Assembly: GCF_003086295.3 (NCBI RefSeq)
Contig: NC_092053.1
Location: 116,890,445-116,954,444, forward strand
DNA from: Arachis hypogaea
Taxonomy: Eukaryota > Streptophyta > Magnoliopsida > Fabales > Fabaceae
Reading direction: 5' to 3'
Length of the DNA: 64,000 bases
Positions 22,672 to 33,847 of the stretch are shown piece after piece; within the stretch, counting starts at the first letter, position 1, and each line of letters opens with the position of its first letter. The position numbers and the translations under genes are program-made. The notes below the pieces were generated by a model that did not search any database, was not told the origin of the DNA, and saw only the letters and a list, made by a program, of their open reading frames with translations.

Positions 22672-23151
22672 TTATAATAATATAATAATACAATAAATAT
22701 AAATTAATTAATAAAGTATTAAAATTTGAAAATGAGAATTATTTTTATAAAAACAAAATAAAAGTACTTATAATAAAGAAAAAATAATTAAATTTTACAT
22801 AATTATTTAATTATACTGGGTTAACCGGTTCGACCAGTGACCCACCGGTTGAACCAGTAATCCAGTGACCCAGTAATCTCACCGGTTCGATTATGACAAC
22901 TATGCCTTGACATTCTGCTCATCATGCATGATCTTACAAGTGGGTATTCATCTGATATAATAGATTTGGTTCACAAGATTCAGGAGCTTTTATTTCGACC
23001 TTGGCTTGTTTATGTTGAGTGGGTGTCCCGGGAAGCAAATATAGCTGCGAATTGGATAGTTAGATATGGTGCCAAGAGTAACTCTGATCATGTTATTTGG
23101 TTCGAATCTTGTGTTGATATCCAACAAATCATCCGTTCAGATATAAGATAG

Positions 23152-23640
23152 TGTTTGCTTTATTTTTTTACATGTTTACACACACAAAAAATTGATTAAT
23201 TTTTTACAATTTCTTAAGATTTACTAAATAAATAGATGAATTGAATTAACTCAATTAACTAAATAAGTAGATGAAGGAATATTTGTTATTGATTTTGTTA
23301 ATTTAATAATTTTTTTTTGTTTCTTGTGACTATTTTAATGAGTTTAATAGTGATATAATGATTAATGAATAATAAATTGTTAATAATTAATAAAATTAAA
23401 AGTTATATTAAATTTTAATTTATGTAGTGTTTTAAATTTAAAAAATATTTTAAAATTATATTTAAAGTATTTATTTATAATTTATTATTTTATTATAAAA
23501 TAAATTTTTCTATTAAAACCACAATTAAATTGATTAAACTAATAAATTAATAAATCAATAATTAAAAGAGCGATTTTTAAAACCTTGGTCATTCCATTCG
23601 TATGAATAACGGAAAGACGAAGTGGCGTTGACTACTGAGC
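23152..23640. other. AT-rich region upstream of the PPR gene
   Basis: Non-coding. The last 60 bp become GC-richer and probably include the PPR 5-prime leader. No clear TATA box was found. Confidence 0.45.
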
Positions 23641-25395
23641 ATGAGTGGATGCCTGGATGGTGTTGTGATGGAGCTGAGAAGCATGTCCGACGCGCTCCAA
23701 TTGCACGCGCAACTCCTGAAAGGGGGCACCCAAAACGACGACGCAGCGCGCAACGTCTCCAAGCTCTTCACTTTCGCCGCCCTCTCTCCCGGCGGCAACC
23801 TCTCCTACGCTCGCCTCCTCCTCCGCTCCATCCCCCGCCCCAACTCCTATTACTACAACACCATCATCCGTGCCTATTCCCGCAGCCCCGACCCCACCCA
23901 CCACTTCCACGCCCTCTCTCTCTTCCTCTCCATGATCCACTACCAACCACCCCAACCCGATAACTTCACTTACCCCTTCCTCCTTAAGTGTCTTGCCCGC
24001 TTGAAACTCACCCCACAAGGCAAACAGATCCACGCTCTCATCACTAAGACGGGTTTTGGGTCTGATCAGTATATCCAGAACACCTTGATCCATATGTATT
24101 CTGAATTCGGCGAGTTGGGGTTTGCTCGCGAGGTGTTTGATAGAATGCCTCTTAGGGATGTGGTTTCTTGGACTTCAATGATTGATGGCCTTGTCAACGC
24201 TGATCGCCACGTCGACGCCTTGGCCTTGTTTGATAGCATGCTGAAGGCTGGGATAGAGGTCAATGATGCCACGGTGATGTCTGTTTTGAGGGCCTGTGCT
24301 GAAACCGGAGCTTTAAGTGTGGGGAAGAAGGTGCACATGATTGTGAAGGAGAAGAGGATTGATTCTAAGGCGAATGTTGGCACTGCCCTTGTTGATATGT
24401 ATGCTAAAAGCGGGTGCTTAGAGAGTGCACGGAACGTGTTTGACAATGTTGTGGACAAGGATGTTTTTGTTTGGACCGCCATGATCTCTGCCCTTGCTAG
24501 CCATGGAATGTGCCAGGAAGCTATTGGGATGTTTGCTGAGATGGAAACCTGTAGGATAGAACCTGATGAGAGGACAATGACAGCGGTTCTCTCGGCGTGT
24601 AGGAATTCAGGCTTGGTTAATGAAGCTTACGTGTTTTTGAATGATGTGCCAAAACGTTATGGTATAGAGCCTACAATTCAGCATTTTGGCTGTGTGGTGG
24701 ACCTCCTCGCGAGAGCAGGGTGTTTGAAGGAAGCCGAGGATTTCATTAATACAATGCCTATCAAGCCTGATGCAGTTCTTTGGAGGACCATGATATGGGC
24801 CTGCAAACTTCATGGGGATACCGACAGAGCAGGGCGTCTCATGAAACACCTCAAACTACGAAAGAGAACTGCTGATGATGATAGTGGGAGTTACATACTC
24901 GCTAGCAATGTTTATGCGTCTGCTGGGAAGTGGTGTAACAAAGCAGAGGTGAGAGAGTTGATGAACAGAAGGGGATTAACTAAGCCTCCAGGGTGTAGTA
25001 GGATTGAAGTTGATGGCACTGTATGTGAATTTTCTATGGGAGATTATAATCACCCTGAAGCAGAGAAAATATATAACAAATTGGATCAGATTGTAGATGA
25101 AATTAGAAAGGAAGGGTATAATCCGAGAGTATCAGAGGTGTTGCTTGAGATGGATGATGAGGATAAAGCCATTCAGTTACTTCATCATAGTGAGAAGCTA
25201 GCTCTTGCATATGGATTAATCAGGAATAGGCAGGGTTCCGAAATCCGGATTGTGAAGAATCTAAGGTCTTGTGAGGACTGTCATGAGTTTATGAAACTAG
25301 TGTCTAAGATCTACCAAAGAGAGATCATAGTAAGGGACAGGATACGTTTCCATCATTTCAAAAATGGTGACTGCTCTTGCAAGGATTACTGGTAG
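23641..25395 (+). CDS. Pentatricopeptide repeat protein, PLS class with DYW domain
   Basis: Intronless, 584 codons, typical of plant PPR genes. Tandem PPR motifs run from about residue 60 to 420. Examples are NTLIHMYSEFGELGFAREVF, VSWTSMIDGLVNADRHVDAL, TALVDMYAKSGCLESARNVF and the E-region block HFGCVVDLLARAGCLKEAED. A PG-box (KPPGCSRIEVDG) leads into a complete DYW deaminase domain: HSE at 516-518, CEDC at 544-547, a second zinc site with CSC at 578-580, and the terminal tripeptide DYW. This is the signature of organellar C-to-U RNA-editing factors. The target site and organelle cannot be read from the sequence, since the N-terminus is not an obvious transit peptide. The start is the first ATG in frame. 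The first 350 bp are strongly GC-rich, and the rest is not. Confidence 0.93.
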   Translation: MSGCLDGVVMELRSMSDALQLHAQLLKGGTQNDDAARNVSKLFTFAALSPGGNLSYARLLLRSIPRPNSYYYNTIIRAYSRSPDPTHHFHALSLFLSMIHYQPPQPDNFTYPFLLKCLARLKLTPQGKQIHALITKTGFGSDQYIQNTLIHMYSEFGELGFAREVFDRMPLRDVVSWTSMIDGLVNADRHVDALALFDSMLKAGIEVNDATVMSVLRACAETGALSVGKKVHMIVKEKRIDSKANVGTALVDMYAKSGCLESARNVFDNVVDKDVFVWTAMISALASHGMCQEAIGMFAEMETCRIEPDERTMTAVLSACRNSGLVNEAYVFLNDVPKRYGIEPTIQHFGCVVDLLARAGCLKEAEDFINTMPIKPDAVLWRTMIWACKLHGDTDRAGRLMKHLKLRKRTADDDSGSYILASNVYASAGKWCNKAEVRELMNRRGLTKPPGCSRIEVDGTVCEFSMGDYNHPEAEKIYNKLDQIVDEIRKEGYNPRVSEVLLEMDDEDKAIQLLHHSEKLALAYGLIRNRQGSEIRIVKNLRSCEDCHEFMKLVSKIYQREIIVRDRIRFHHFKNGDCSCKDYW

Positions 25396-26454
25396 CTATG
25401 GTATCTGCTTTGACCATGGAAACATTCGAATTAATGTTCAGTGACGATGTGGACATGATTGAAGATCATGAATGAAACTCATTAATCAGCAATGGCACAG
25501 TTCTGATCAGATACATGAATGTATGAAGTAAACTGATTATATTGGTCATTGATAAATAGATTGGTTGTATGAAGTTAACGGTTTGAGTAAAGGGATATGA
25601 AAGGGGGAACCACGTTTATTTTTGGAGTTAGTTGTTCACTCGATGATTTATTGTACATGGTACAGTCAAGTGATTAACTTGTTCTCCTTCCGCTGCTTAG
25701 TGCTTAATTTCTGTAAATTACATATTGTTTAGATAAGATACTGATAATATACTAATCTCTTGCCAGTTGATGTGAGGCCAGGAGGGAGGTTGGTTTGGGT
25801 ACCTTTGGTTCCGATCGAACTATCTTTTCTGAAAAAATCTTTTTTGCTGCATTCCTTTTGACCTCCACTTCCGTCTCTTTATGCTGCCTCGCTTCTCTTG
25901 GTATTTGCCCAGATTTGCCCTTTTAACTCTTTTGTGTGTTGGTTTGTTCCTCTGATCATTCGGTTTTCTTGATCTTTGTTTTGGATAGCTTCTTGGTTGC
26001 ATTAGGCTCTGTTATTGAGCCCTATCTTTATTGAACTTTGTTTGGCATTCCTGCTTGAACTGTGCAAATTTGGTGCTTTGTTATCTTTCATGATTGTTGC
26101 ATTTTTTTGTTAGCTTTCGGTTTCATTTCTTGACGTACTGCTCTCCAAATTCTGTCTTTGCTTTTCTTTTGTATTCTCCTAATTTTTTGTATTCTTTTTT
26201 GGTTTTTTTTTGTTGCCTTTCGGTTTCAGTCGTTGATGGATAGCCCTCCAAATTCTGTCTTTGATTGTCCTTTGTTTTCTCCTAATTGTTTTTTGTTAAT
26301 TTTTAAATACACGTGTTATTGACCGGTTTAGTTTTCATTCGTGAGTCTAATATGACTTCCGTTGGCAGGTTGCATCTGGTGGATGATCGGCGTTTGTCAC
26401 TTTGTTAGCTGTCCAATGCGGTGTCTCTTCCTCCTTTTAATCTCATTCCTTCTT
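25396..26454. other. Non-coding DNA downstream of the PPR gene, with an internal repeat
   Basis: Starts with the probable 3-prime untranslated region. From 25,800 it is T-rich and intron-like. An imperfect 90-100 bp direct repeat (about 26,100-26,190 and 26,203-26,300) shares CTCCAAATTCTGTCTTTG and TTCTCCTAATT. No coding frame has support. Confidence 0.5.
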
Positions 26455-26970
26455 TAGTTCATTGAACTGGCATCTCCTTTAGCATGCTTGATCCGTACGT
26501 TGCCCTTTTTTTTTTTGTGGTTTTGACTACTACTTCTTTGTTTGTATATATTCTTGGCTGCATTAAGCTCTATTATTCTGTTCTAGATTCCCTGTTAATT
26601 GTTTGGTTACCTTCGATTGCCGGTTCAATTGAATTTAATCGTTTCAAGTTTCATGGTTTTTTTATTATGATATTTAGACCTCTCTTTTTACCTTCGTTTT
26701 CAGGTTTCCATGATTTTTTTTTACCGATGGGAGTAGAGTTCCTGGACTTGATGATGCTGGAGTTCATTGAACTGGTATCTCCATTAGATGCTTGATCTTT
26801 AAGTTGCTTTTATTTATTTATATTTTTGACTACTTGGTCTTTGTTTGTATACCTTATTGGCTTTATTATGCTCTATTATTCAGTTCTAGGTTCGCTGTTC
26901 TTTGTTTTGCTACCTTTGATTGCCATTCCACTTGAATTTAGTAATTTGAATTTGGAAGATTGGTGGCGGT
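26455..26970. repeat. Diverged tandem duplication, period about 304 bp
   Basis: The copy beginning AGTTCATTGAACTGGCATCT at about 26,457 recurs from about 26,761 (AGTTCATTGAACTGGTATCT). Both run through TTTGACTAC, TTTGTTTGTATA, TTGGCTGCATTAAGCTCTAT-like and GATTGCC blocks for about 200 bp. A third weak trace lies near 25,980-26,030. The surrounding open frames change with the copies and are probably chance. Confidence 0.7.
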
Positions 26971-28450
26971 GGTGGCGGACGAAGATCCTCAGTGATGAGG
27001 AGAAGGATGATGGTGAACACGTTAAAGAAGGAGAAAAGAAAGTTAGCCAACATAATTTTTGAAGCGATGAGAAAATGGGTGGTGGTGAATGGTGAATGGT
27101 GAATGGTGAATGATGAAATTTAGCCAAAAACATATTAATTATCCACAAAAATTCAGCAACATTTTCTTCAGGTTACCCTCACTCTTTTTTGGTAGATCCT
27201 TTTATGGTACAACAACTTTTCACAGGACAACACAAATCAATGGTATCTAACACAAGTGGCACGGTGTCACTAATTTAACAGTGGCACCACAAAATTCCAA
27301 CACACAGTGATGGGACCCAGAAAATTTTAAGAGTGGGGGTAAAAATATATACACTAAAATAAATTTTATTGAACACTATTAATTATATAAAGATATAAAA
27401 ATTAAAAAAAGTTAATGAATACTTTTATTTTTATAAAAAATATTTTTTTATTTCTAAAATTTGAACTTAAAATATTTTAATTAAATTATAGATAACTTGT
27501 TATCTTAACTAATTTTTTATACACATTTAATAATAAAAGACTGACTCAACTGTCACATTAACAACTAATGACACACTAGTATTTATATTTTAAAACTAGA
27601 ATTATATATAAATACTAAAAAAATTAAATCTGTATATAAAAGTATGTTTATATAAAATAATATAACCTTAATTTACAATTTTTTTTTCTTTCGTTCTTTT
27701 TAAAATAATTAAGTTTGTTATATATTTTTTAATTTAATTTGATATAATGTTAGATGAAAGATTTTATTCATCTGTTTAATTATGTATTGTAATTAAAATA
27801 TTTTATTTTTACTATTTTCAAAAATAAAAAATATATTCTAAATTAGTAAATTAATTAATTTATTTTAAAATTTTATATGCAACACAGGTATATATAATAG
27901 AACAAAAGATAAAAAATAAATAATAAAGATGAATAAATTGAGAATAAAATAGAATATATAAAATTATGAAGAGAAATATTAGATTAATACCTAAACTATA
28001 ATTGTTTGAATTAAAATTTGTTATTGAAAATATCAAAAAGAAAAACAATGAAATTGGAAGATACATAGAGTCATAAAAAGTTATATAAAAAAATATAGAG
28101 AATTTGAAATTTACCTCTTGATGAACAGAAGATGACTACTAAACAAGGAATAGAAAAAATGTTAAAAATATAAAAATAAAAAAAGAGTTTAAGAGAATAA
28201 AAGAATAACGATATAAAAATTAAATTTAATTAGATTAAATAATAATAAAAATAATAAAAAATAAAAAAATTAATTTAAGATTTTAACCAATTGAATATAA
28301 TTTATTTATAGTGAGATCATTTAAAATTTAAAATAGAGATATATTATTATATATAACTATTTTGAAAAAAAAAATGAAAAAGCAGCGGGGCAAGTGCCCC
28401 TTCATTGTCCTTACTGAGTCCATCCGTGCCTGCACACACACATATATTTG
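26971..28450. other. AT-rich DNA, minisatellite and possible degraded element
   Basis: A heptamer TGGTGAA repeats four times at about 27,084-27,110. The block from about 27,305 (GTGATGGGACCCAG) to about 28,432 may be an old element, because the reverse complement of the far end (GGATGGACTCAGTAA) resembles the near end. The interior is very AT-rich and non-coding. Confidence in the element is low. Confidence 0.35.
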
Positions 28451-29405
28451 AGTCAGCTCTTGAGCCATTGAATTAAGTATATCCAATAATCTTAACTTAA
28501 GACTTAAATTCAAGTCACAAGTTTATGAACTGAGATTATCTAGTTATTAATGAGTTGAGTTCAAAATGTCTCATAAATTAACTTAACTCACTTTTAGTTT
28601 TAATTATGATGAATTATTTGTTGTATATTGAAAACAATATATTTTAAACTAAATTAGCATATTAACAAGCAATAGTAGTAAAAAGTTTATGATAATTATA
28701 CTTTTAATGAAGATTTTAAGACAAATCTAAAATATAATACAATTTATTTTTTTAAGAAATAGTTATGGATATAATACTTTTAAAATAATACAAGTCTAAA
28801 TGTAACGGCCTAGTTTCGGCGAAACCACGCCTTTTCTTGATCAAATGGAATTTTTTGAGAGTTCGGTAAAGCAGGCACCCCTTACTGTAGGCACTGCATC
28901 ATCAAACATCTTACTAAGCACCTCTAGTGCACAAGCATTTCAAGCACTTCTACTGAATTTAAGCAGGCACGTCGACTAAGTCGCAGAAAACTGCATTTTT
29001 GAGCCACCTCGAGCTGAAATCTAAAGAATCAGGTACACAGTTAGTCTCGCTCTGACGAATCTGATTCGAATTTCGAGAGAAAAAATAATAGTATAATATT
29101 ATTATTATTATATTATTATTTTATCCGTTTTGGTTAAACTAGAGATATTTGATATTGATTAGAAAAAAATTGTCAGATATCAACCTTTTTAATATTCTAA
29201 AAGATCAAGGATATAATTAAAATATCACTTTCTTTATTTTGACTAGACCCATAATTAACTTGTATTATTTTTTTCAAACAAAAAAGTAAAAACATTAACA
29301 CTATTTTTCTTTTGTCTAAAATCATTCATTATATATATAGTTATTTCGAATAAATTTTAATTTAAGTCCAACAAAGACCATTATCATCTTCATCCTAATT
29401 TTTTT
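28451..29405. other. AT-rich DNA, no gene
   Basis: Non-coding. A 290-bp GC-richer island at 28,800-29,090 starts TGTAACGGCCTAG (t at 28,800), which could be the edge of an LTR remnant, but no partner or primer site was found. Confidence 0.4.
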
Positions 29406-30653
29406 TTAGTATAATATAATATAATGTGATTTTTTTTGGAGTTGTATGAAGGTCCACCGCACAGACCCTATCTTTTTTTGGTAGGCGTCAGGCCAACAGA
29501 TTGGCCCAGACCAAAGAAAACTGGACCCAACCCTATGGCCTGACCCGACCGAGCGATTTGGATGAGAGACCCGGAAATGCGATGAGAGAACTCTTTCATC
29601 TCCAATATGCGACTTGCCTCCTCGCCGGTTCCCATCCAACTGCTACCTGCATTTGCCTGCTTCCTCGCCTTTGCCTGGATCTTCGCCGGCGGTGATGCTG
29701 TTTTGTCCGAGGTCCATCGCCGTTTTCGGAGTCTAGTTATCACTTTCGGTTTCTCAGCGGCATCATAATTCCTCCCCTTCTGCGCCGATTCTTCTTCCTT
29801 GCTGCTGCTACCGATTTCATCTTCTCCAGGAAGCTCTGCTACGCTGCAATTTGCCGCCGCCCATGTCACAATTCATTTCCTTGTTGCCCTGTCCAAGTTG
29901 CTGGTGCTTGGAGCTCTATCGCGACCGTCACCCTTCTTCCGCTCTGGTTCGTGAAACCGGGAAGAAAGGCGCAGCAGAATCGCCACCATCTTCAGTCGTT
30001 GAAAGCTCCTCCACCTTTGACGACACTCTTATTGGATTTCACGCTAACAAGTTCGCCAGTGGGTATATCTCCACCATTATTTTGTAACAAATTCTCAAGG
30101 CCGGATTCTCCATCTTGAATGGCATATTGTTGGATCATTTCAGGAGCAAAAAGTGCTTCTGTTTTTGACTTCATATCTCCAATAATAATTTCTAATGGAT
30201 TAATTTTGGCTCTTTTTCATTTCGGACGCTTTGGAGTGACCTTGGAAGACCCATCTCGCTGTCTTTGTTGTTGCCCCGTCAGAGATCGCTGCGTTGGGGA
30301 GCTTGCTTGTTATCTTCGTCGCTGACTTCGCCGGAGCTTGCTGCACAGAGGAGCTCGTTATCTGACTCCTCAGAGATTGCTGCTCAGAGGAGCTTGCTCG
30401 GCTCTTTGTCACTGACCTCGTTGGAGCTTGCTGCGCAAAGGATCCCACTCGTCGTCTTTGTTGTCGGCCTTGTCGGAGTTCGATGCGTATAGGAGATAAA
30501 TGCAGATATTAGGAAGCTTAATTCATGGCCATGGAGTCTGAACTGTCTGATGTGCATCAACTGCGGCCAGTTTGGAGTCGTGACTGAGGCATTAGTTGGG
30601 GAAGTGGTTCGGGTAGTTTGGGTGTCGGGTTTGGGTTGTTGGGAATAGCCCAA
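29406..30653 (-). pseudogene. Degenerate reading frames of probable repetitive origin
   Basis: Minus-strand frames with protein-like composition follow one another with stops between them: 30,200-30,653 region, 29,992-30,174 and 29,468-29,869. One segment repeats the element (V/F)(A/V)QQAP(T/A)(R/K)S three times, encoded by an imperfect tandem DNA repeat at 30,260-30,460. Another holds a basic ...RLRKRRWTSDK... stretch. I recognise no domain. The pattern fits the variable C-terminal part of an element-derived protein such as LINE ORF1 or the RRM family at 1-951, but that is a guess. Confidence 0.35.
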
Positions 30654-30960
30654 GTCAAAAAAAAAAAAAAAAAGCAGTCCAAGGTCAATATTTTGTTTGT
30701 TAAAAAATCTGGTTATTTTTTAATGTAAAAGTAAAATAATCGGTTAAAATGAATCAAATTAATCAATTTTATGAATAGGGTTTGGTTCAAAAATTTGAAA
30801 TTTTTTTTATGTAAAAGTAAAATAACCGATTAGAGGGACCAAAACACAAGTGAGGACACTTATTATATTTTCACGCATAATCGTTAAGAAAAATTGTTTT
30901 TGGTGTATATATGTGAGTGGTGCTCATTTTTTATTTTTTATTTTTCTTTTTCTGGAAGGT
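30654..30960. other. Short spacer with an A-tract
   Basis: Contains a run of about 18 A at 30,657-30,674, directly downstream (plus strand) of the degenerate frames. No gene. Confidence 0.45.
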
Positions 30961-32416
30961 GGATTAAAACAAAATGTCGGGGCTACTGCAAGGATCAAGG
31001 AGGACCTTTCTCACCAAAGGTCGCTAGCTTGGATGTAGATGACAACCAGATCATCCAAATTTGTTGTTCCAGCTTGGTAATCAGAATGTTCGAAAGTGAT
31101 GTTTGATATTGATGACTCTGGTGTAATCTCGGATGGGTTTCCTTCTACCACTAACATTGTTAGGTATGTCCTTTTCCTTGTCGAGCCAGTAAGTTTTTCC
31201 ACTGCAAATCCTCCTGAAATACATTTAATTACACCTCGCGTCTGAGGTAGTTGATATTTTGCCTTCTCTTGTGCATTTATGTTTTCAGGCTGATTGACAG
31301 CTGTCCTCAGTTGTACTGGTAGTATACGGCCGTCAACATATTTGTCCAATAGGCCTTGTCTTGCTAGCCTCTCCAAAAGGGCTTTAGCAATCAAACATTC
31401 ATCAGTAGTGCGGCCATATTTTTTTATGAAAAGCACAATGTTTAGATTTGTCCACGTATTTCTGGTCTTTGTAGGTCCCAGCCTTTTTTGGAGGTTTGAT
31501 GATTTTAGCATTGAGTATTTCCTGGATGATGTCTTCTCTTTTGGTGTTAAACTAGGTATAGGTGTCAAACTTTGGAGTTACCTTGAAAGGCTTTTTAATA
31601 TATTTGTTTTGAGGCTTGGGTTGCCATTTCTCCTCTCGGCGAGGTTGTTGTTTTTCCAAACGCCGATCCTCACGGAGTTCTTCAATCTCCATCTTCCCTG
31701 TAGCTTTTTCTCGGAATTTTGCCAGTGTCTTCGGTTTGGTTACCGCTATGATTTCCTGAAATTTTCCAAAACGAAAGCCACTTTTGAGTGCATGTAGATG
31801 GACATCTAGGCTAAGATTAGGGATCTCCATGATTGCTTTGGAAAATTGTGTCATATAATCTTTGAGGCTCTCATGTTGATCTTGCCTTTTAGTACTGAGG
31901 TAATCTGATTGTGTACGTATATTTTTGAGGCTGCAAAGTGGTTGGTGAAGGATTCTGCCAAGTCTTTGAAGCAAGAAATGGAACTTGCAGATAACTTAGA
32001 AAACCAAAGTAAAGTAGTACTATCTAGGAATGTTTGAAAAGGTCGGCAAAATAAAGGATCAGAAGCACTGTTAAAAAACATCGTAGATTGGAATTTGGTG
32101 ACATGGATGTGAAGGTCTCCAAGGCCTTCGTACGGCTTCACTGTAGTCGGCAATACGAAGTTCTTTGCATATGGAACTTCATGATATCCTCCGAGAAGGG
32201 GTTATATATAGTCTTCTTCTCCTTTGGAGGTGTCACCTCCTCTGGATCCTGAGATTGCAAGTCCTTCCGGCTTGTGTTTTTGGGGTCCCCAACACTATGT
32301 TTTCCATTCCTTTCTTGATCTAGGAGCTCAGTTATTCTTCGGATCTCAGCTTGGAGTTCTGCATTTTGGGCTAACAGCTCCGATTGTGTTAATTGTGGGA
32401 TTCTGTTGTCAATCAT
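30961..32416 (-). pseudogene. Ty3/gypsy (Tat/Ogre-like) gag and protease remnant
   Basis: Reads leftward from about 32,416. The N-terminal segment has a coiled-coil-like AQNAELQAEIRRITELLDQE. The gag core follows in other frames (FQTFLDSTTLLWFSKL and HESLKDYMTQFSKAIMEI), which is the Retrotrans_gag pattern. A spacer with a variant of the RGVINCISGG motif (RGVIKCISGGFA) precedes the protease, whose active-site segment LDPCSSPDILF appears after a frame change near 31,015 (family usual DPGSS). At least three frame changes break it. It ends at about 30,960 with no reverse transcriptase. It belongs with the LTR at 32,522-33,171. Confidence 0.82.
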
Positions 32417-32492
32417 ACTGGAGGTCCCTGTAAAATAAAGCGTGGAGATAATAATAAGAAATAAAGAAAGTTAAGTGGGGTTAGTCTATTCG

Positions 32493-32511
32493 GGCTCCAC
32501 GGTGGGTGCCA
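32493..32511 (-). promoter_or_regulatory. Primer-binding site of the reversed gypsy element
   Basis: On the minus strand TGGCACCCACCGTGGAGCC follows the LTR by about ten bases. It resembles the TGGCGCCCACCGTGGGGCC-type sites of plant Tat-lineage elements. Confidence 0.6.
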
Positions 32512-32521
32512 CTTTATTCTT

Positions 32522-33171
32522 TGTTGGTCAGCAGTTCAGCCGAGGTATACTCCGAACTCTACGAGCACTGGATTTCTCGGCGTAGCTGATCTTCATCTAC
32601 CTCTTCTGTTTTTCCTAGCGTCGGGGATCCTGCAAGGAAAGACTCTGATGCCCAAGTCAGCGATGTTATTAAAGAATAATACTTTTCTTTAGGAAGATTT
32701 CTCTCTGTTATTTTTCTGATGGATTCATTTGATTCCTCTCTCCTTTTATAGGGGTTGGAGCTAGTTGATATGTAATCGGTTTGAACGTTGTGGTCTTGTT
32801 TGTTAGGAATGTTGGTTTTGAAATTGAAATGTTTGTTTATATGCTTGTTATCATGTGCGACTGATGCCATTAATATTGGCTTTTGGAGAATCATGATTCT
32901 ATATGCTTTATCGGAGATATACTCTTTCAGTTCTGAGGTTGTAGGTATGGTCCAGTTGTCATTCTTCCAAAGTTGAAAATCAAGAAAAGGGAGCATCTTC
33001 AACAACATTTTTTCTCTTTGAAGCTGTCTTTTCTTCTCCATGCTTGCATAGAAAAAATTATTTTTTCTTTATAGTCTATTTCTTTCTATAAAGAAAAAGG
33101 CTCAGTTAATGTTTATGTGAGGAATCAAGAAAAAGTCAAGAGTAAAAAAAGTCAAGAGATATATGTTAACA
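32522..33171 (-). mobile_element. LTR of the reversed Tat/Ogre-like element
   Basis: On the minus strand it starts TGTTAACATATATCTCTTG at 33,171 and ends GCTGACCAACA at 32,522, with TG...CA ends and a length of 650 bp. An internal CCCCTATAAAAGGAGAG (about 32,740) is a convincing TATA promoter for the element. The 160-codon open frame across it is incidental. The matching 3-prime LTR is missing. Confidence 0.65.
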
Positions 33172-33585
33172 AAAACAAAAATTTTGTTCTATTTTAACGA
33201 TGAGTTTCGAATGTATGTACTTGATATTAGTTCATACAATTTTTCTTTTTAAGTTGGGTTAACACCGGAAAATTTGCTAACTTTAGTTTGAGTTTAGTAG
33301 TTGTCATTTTCTAAGTTTAGTAGTCTTGAACTAGTTTAAACTCTTGAATAGTAGATGAATTAAGTGATTAATTTATTGAATTGATGGCTGTAATTAATTC
33401 AAATATATTAAAACTTCTATCATATTTTATAATGAAGCCTAGATATAAATCTTATTGTACGTAGCAACTTAGTTAACATTTATGACTATGCCAATTCTCT
33501 TTTCCAGCCACCGTATTTGTATACGTATACGAAAATAAAATTAAAAAATTAAAAATCAAAGCCTCACCCTCACTCTTTATACGCG
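33172..33585. other. Non-coding spacer
   Basis: AT-rich DNA without features that I can assign. It may contain the promoter of the exon-like block that follows. Confidence 0.4.
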
Positions 33586-33847
33586 TTGAAACCTAGCTCC
33601 CTCTTTCTCCTTCCCTCACTGTCACTCTCATGCAATTCTACTTCCTCATTCCCAGTCTCAAGCGTGATTCTCCTTCCCTCTCTCTTCAGCAACACGATTC
33701 TCCTTTGCTCTCTTTCCGGTTTGACACGATTCTCCTTTGCTCTCTCTCAGCCATGGTTGCGATTCTCCTTCCTCTGTCTCAGGTGCAGTGTTCTCTGTCT
33801 CAGACGTGAACTTCTTTGACTGTATTTTCCTTGTTTGATTCTGCAAG
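33586..33847 (+). other. Possible non-coding first exon (5-prime UTR-like)
   Basis: A pyrimidine-rich block of plant 5-prime-UTR character, preceded by CTTTATACGCG (about 33,575) and ending CTGCAAG before GTAAGCTTC, a good splice donor. It contains three to four copies of CGATTCTCCTT(T/C)(G/C)CTCTCTC spaced about 35-40 bp apart. T-rich intron-like DNA follows. If it is real, the large MULE sits in its first intron, and 43,548 (TTGCTTGCAG then GTGTGTGATACTTTG) is a candidate acceptor. No protein was found. Confidence 0.35.

Larger units (their letters stand above)
21835..22903. mobile_element. 1.07-kb non-autonomous MULE-like element inside the LINE
   Basis: GCCTTGACA is duplicated on both sides (21,826-21,834 and 22,904-22,912), a 9-bp target duplication. 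The ends are inverted repeats rich in GAACCGG: the left CCTAGTTAGCAGAACCGG pairs with the right end, whose complement is ATAGTTGTCATAATCGAACC. The interior is AT-rich and non-coding, with a TA microsatellite (about 22,394-22,431) and a nested MITE at 22,532-22,671. It interrupts the RNase H frame of the LINE. Confidence 0.85.
20148..23151 (+). pseudogene. LINE retrotransposon relic (ORF1 DUF4283, RT zinc-binding, RNase H)
   Basis: In order: an ORF1-like basic leader; a DUF4283 domain at 20,450-20,690 with FIVKFFSQDMDFALFGGPWR and later ATIEVVTAWFRLSGLAIEYY; a jump to the C-terminal part of ORF2 (SVWYDEWTPFGKLCNLVPY, about 20,840); a zinc-binding RT domain near 21,160-21,330 (KFKFNMWLGLHDAL, MCKRCNKAHEIMEHCL); then an RNase H domain starting KVNCDASLYLNSNVAGFECI at about 21,620. 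The RNase H continues after a transposon insertion at 22,913-23,151 (WLVYVEWVSREANIAANWIV). The endonuclease and reverse transcriptase core are deleted, and stops occur throughout. It is a non-functional plant L1-type LINE. Confidence 0.85.

Noticed and set aside
23632..24093. Long antisense open frame (153 codons) over the PPR gene start
   Set aside because: It is the shadow of the GC-rich 5-prime part of the PPR frame and has low-complexity Gly/Val/Glu composition.
26484..27062. Two adjacent open frames of 103 and 78 codons
   Set aside because: They arise from the two copies of a 304-bp tandem duplication, are hydrophobic because the DNA is T-rich, and show no frame conservation.
28800..29090. 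Possible LTR starting TGTAACGGCC
   Set aside because: No matching end, primer site or target duplication was found, so it is described only as part of the spacer.
32559..33041. 160-codon minus-strand open frame
   Set aside because: It lies wholly inside the LTR of the reversed gypsy element, spans its TATA region and has no recognisable domain.
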